DNA of 59,157 nucleotides, from the NCBI RefSeq assembly GCF_002252085.1, contig NZ_NEEY01000008.1:1-59157 (forward strand), in the 5' to 3' direction. The translations under genes and the position numbers were made by a program. Origin of the DNA: Aerococcus sp. 1KP-2016 (GTDB lineage Bacteria; Bacillota; Bacilli; Lactobacillales; Aerococcaceae). Below are positions 58,886-59,157 of this stretch, one piece after another. Numbering within the stretch: the stretch's first letter is position 1; every line of letters begins with the position of its first letter. Below the pieces are notes generated by a model. It saw nothing but the letters and a program-made list of their open reading frames with translations, was not told where the DNA came from and ran no database searches.

Positions 58886-59157
58886 AGAACAGTTATAAAA
58901 TGTAGGAAAATGACAATGTAAAATTGTTGGTTTTCCTACATTTTTTATATACTCTTCTTATCCCCTATAGAATTGGAGTGGAATAGGAATGAGAAGAGAT
59001 ATCAGAGAAGGAGTGAAAAAACATATGATTGATGGCATAAAGCCAATTATACTGCGTTAGCGGAACAATACGGATGTGACTATCGTACGGTTAAAGCAGC
59101 GTATGAAGAAGCGTTACAAGGTAATAAACCTAAAACAAGGAGGACATATCCGAGTAA
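58881..59157 (+). mobile_element. Left end of an IS21-like element
   Basis: It starts near TGTAAAGAACAG. A hairpin AAATGTAGGAAAA/TTTTCCTACATTT (about 58897-58946) precedes the transposase gene. The element runs off the window. It lies inside the intron RT gene, making it the youngest insertion here. Confidence 0.6.
58989..59157 (+). pseudogene. istA: IS21-type transposase IstA, N-terminal part, with a frameshift
   Basis: It starts MRRDIREGVKKHMIDGIK. One missing A in AAA at 59039-59041 would continue as KANYTALAEQYGCDYRTVK with AAYEEAL, the IstA helix-turn-helix. As read it stops after PIILR at 59060. The gene is cut by the window end, so the catalytic domain is not visible. Confidence 0.6.

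Overview
The window looks like chromosomal DNA of a low-GC lactic-acid-type Firmicute, most likely Aerococcus of the viridans/urinaeequi group. The best clue is the gene at 11980-13101, whose product closely resembles the classical Aerococcus L-lactate oxidase. Other pointers are the EIICB-type PTS, a proline T-box before an archaeal-type ProS, ClpL, a short TalC-like transaldolase and the tsaB-rimI-tsaD order.

Layout. 1-4.1 kb: amino-sugar uptake and use (PTS EIICB, NagB). 4.2-9.7 kb: aminotransferase plus MetQ, a VOC protein, a frameshifted SDR and RlmA. 9.8-15.1 kb: an unknown membrane protein, a FrnE/DsbA-like pair, lactate oxidase and a broken purine permease. 15.2-24.7 kb: GDSL esterase, a GH13-like protein lacking catalytic residues, a HAD phosphatase, transketolase and transaldolase, Nudix, an ECF S component, thioesterase, T-box and proS. 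25-32.2 kb: a serine hydrolase, an ABC ATPase, then ilvB-ilvH-ilvC-ilvA behind a classical leader-peptide attenuator. 32.4-36 kb: a quinone-stress pair (mhqD/mhqE type) with an MhqR-like operator, and a GPH sugar symporter. 36.4-47.3 kb: tsaB, two GNATs, tsaD, a murE paralogue, a candidate CcpA-controlled small RNA, an esterase, glycerol dehydrogenase, a MazG-like protein, an M20 amidohydrolase and a Dus enzyme.

47.6-59.2 kb is an accessory region: remnants of a type III restriction enzyme, a serine recombinase and at least two transposase types, an IS3-family element, a formaldehyde-detoxification cassette (hxlR, adhC, S-formylglutathione hydrolase, a second zinc dehydrogenase), clpL, and a group II intron disrupted by an IS21-like element that runs off the end.

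Three genome-wide themes emerge. (1) Intergenic spaces hold arrays of short palindromes. In two arrays the repeat period is about 40 bp, and each array has its own arm sequence around a TTAT/ATAA core. (2) A larger intergenic element (47346-47622, relative at 44443-44767, partial copy at 1-127) carries twin hairpins 2 nt apart whose 7-nt loops are always YCAAGGT while the stems vary. I regard this as the most likely undescribed system here. (3) Six genes (SDR, HAD phosphatase, transaldolase, zinc dehydrogenase, clpL, istA) are each broken by what looks like one missing base in or beside a homopolymer, which suggests sequencing error rather than real decay.
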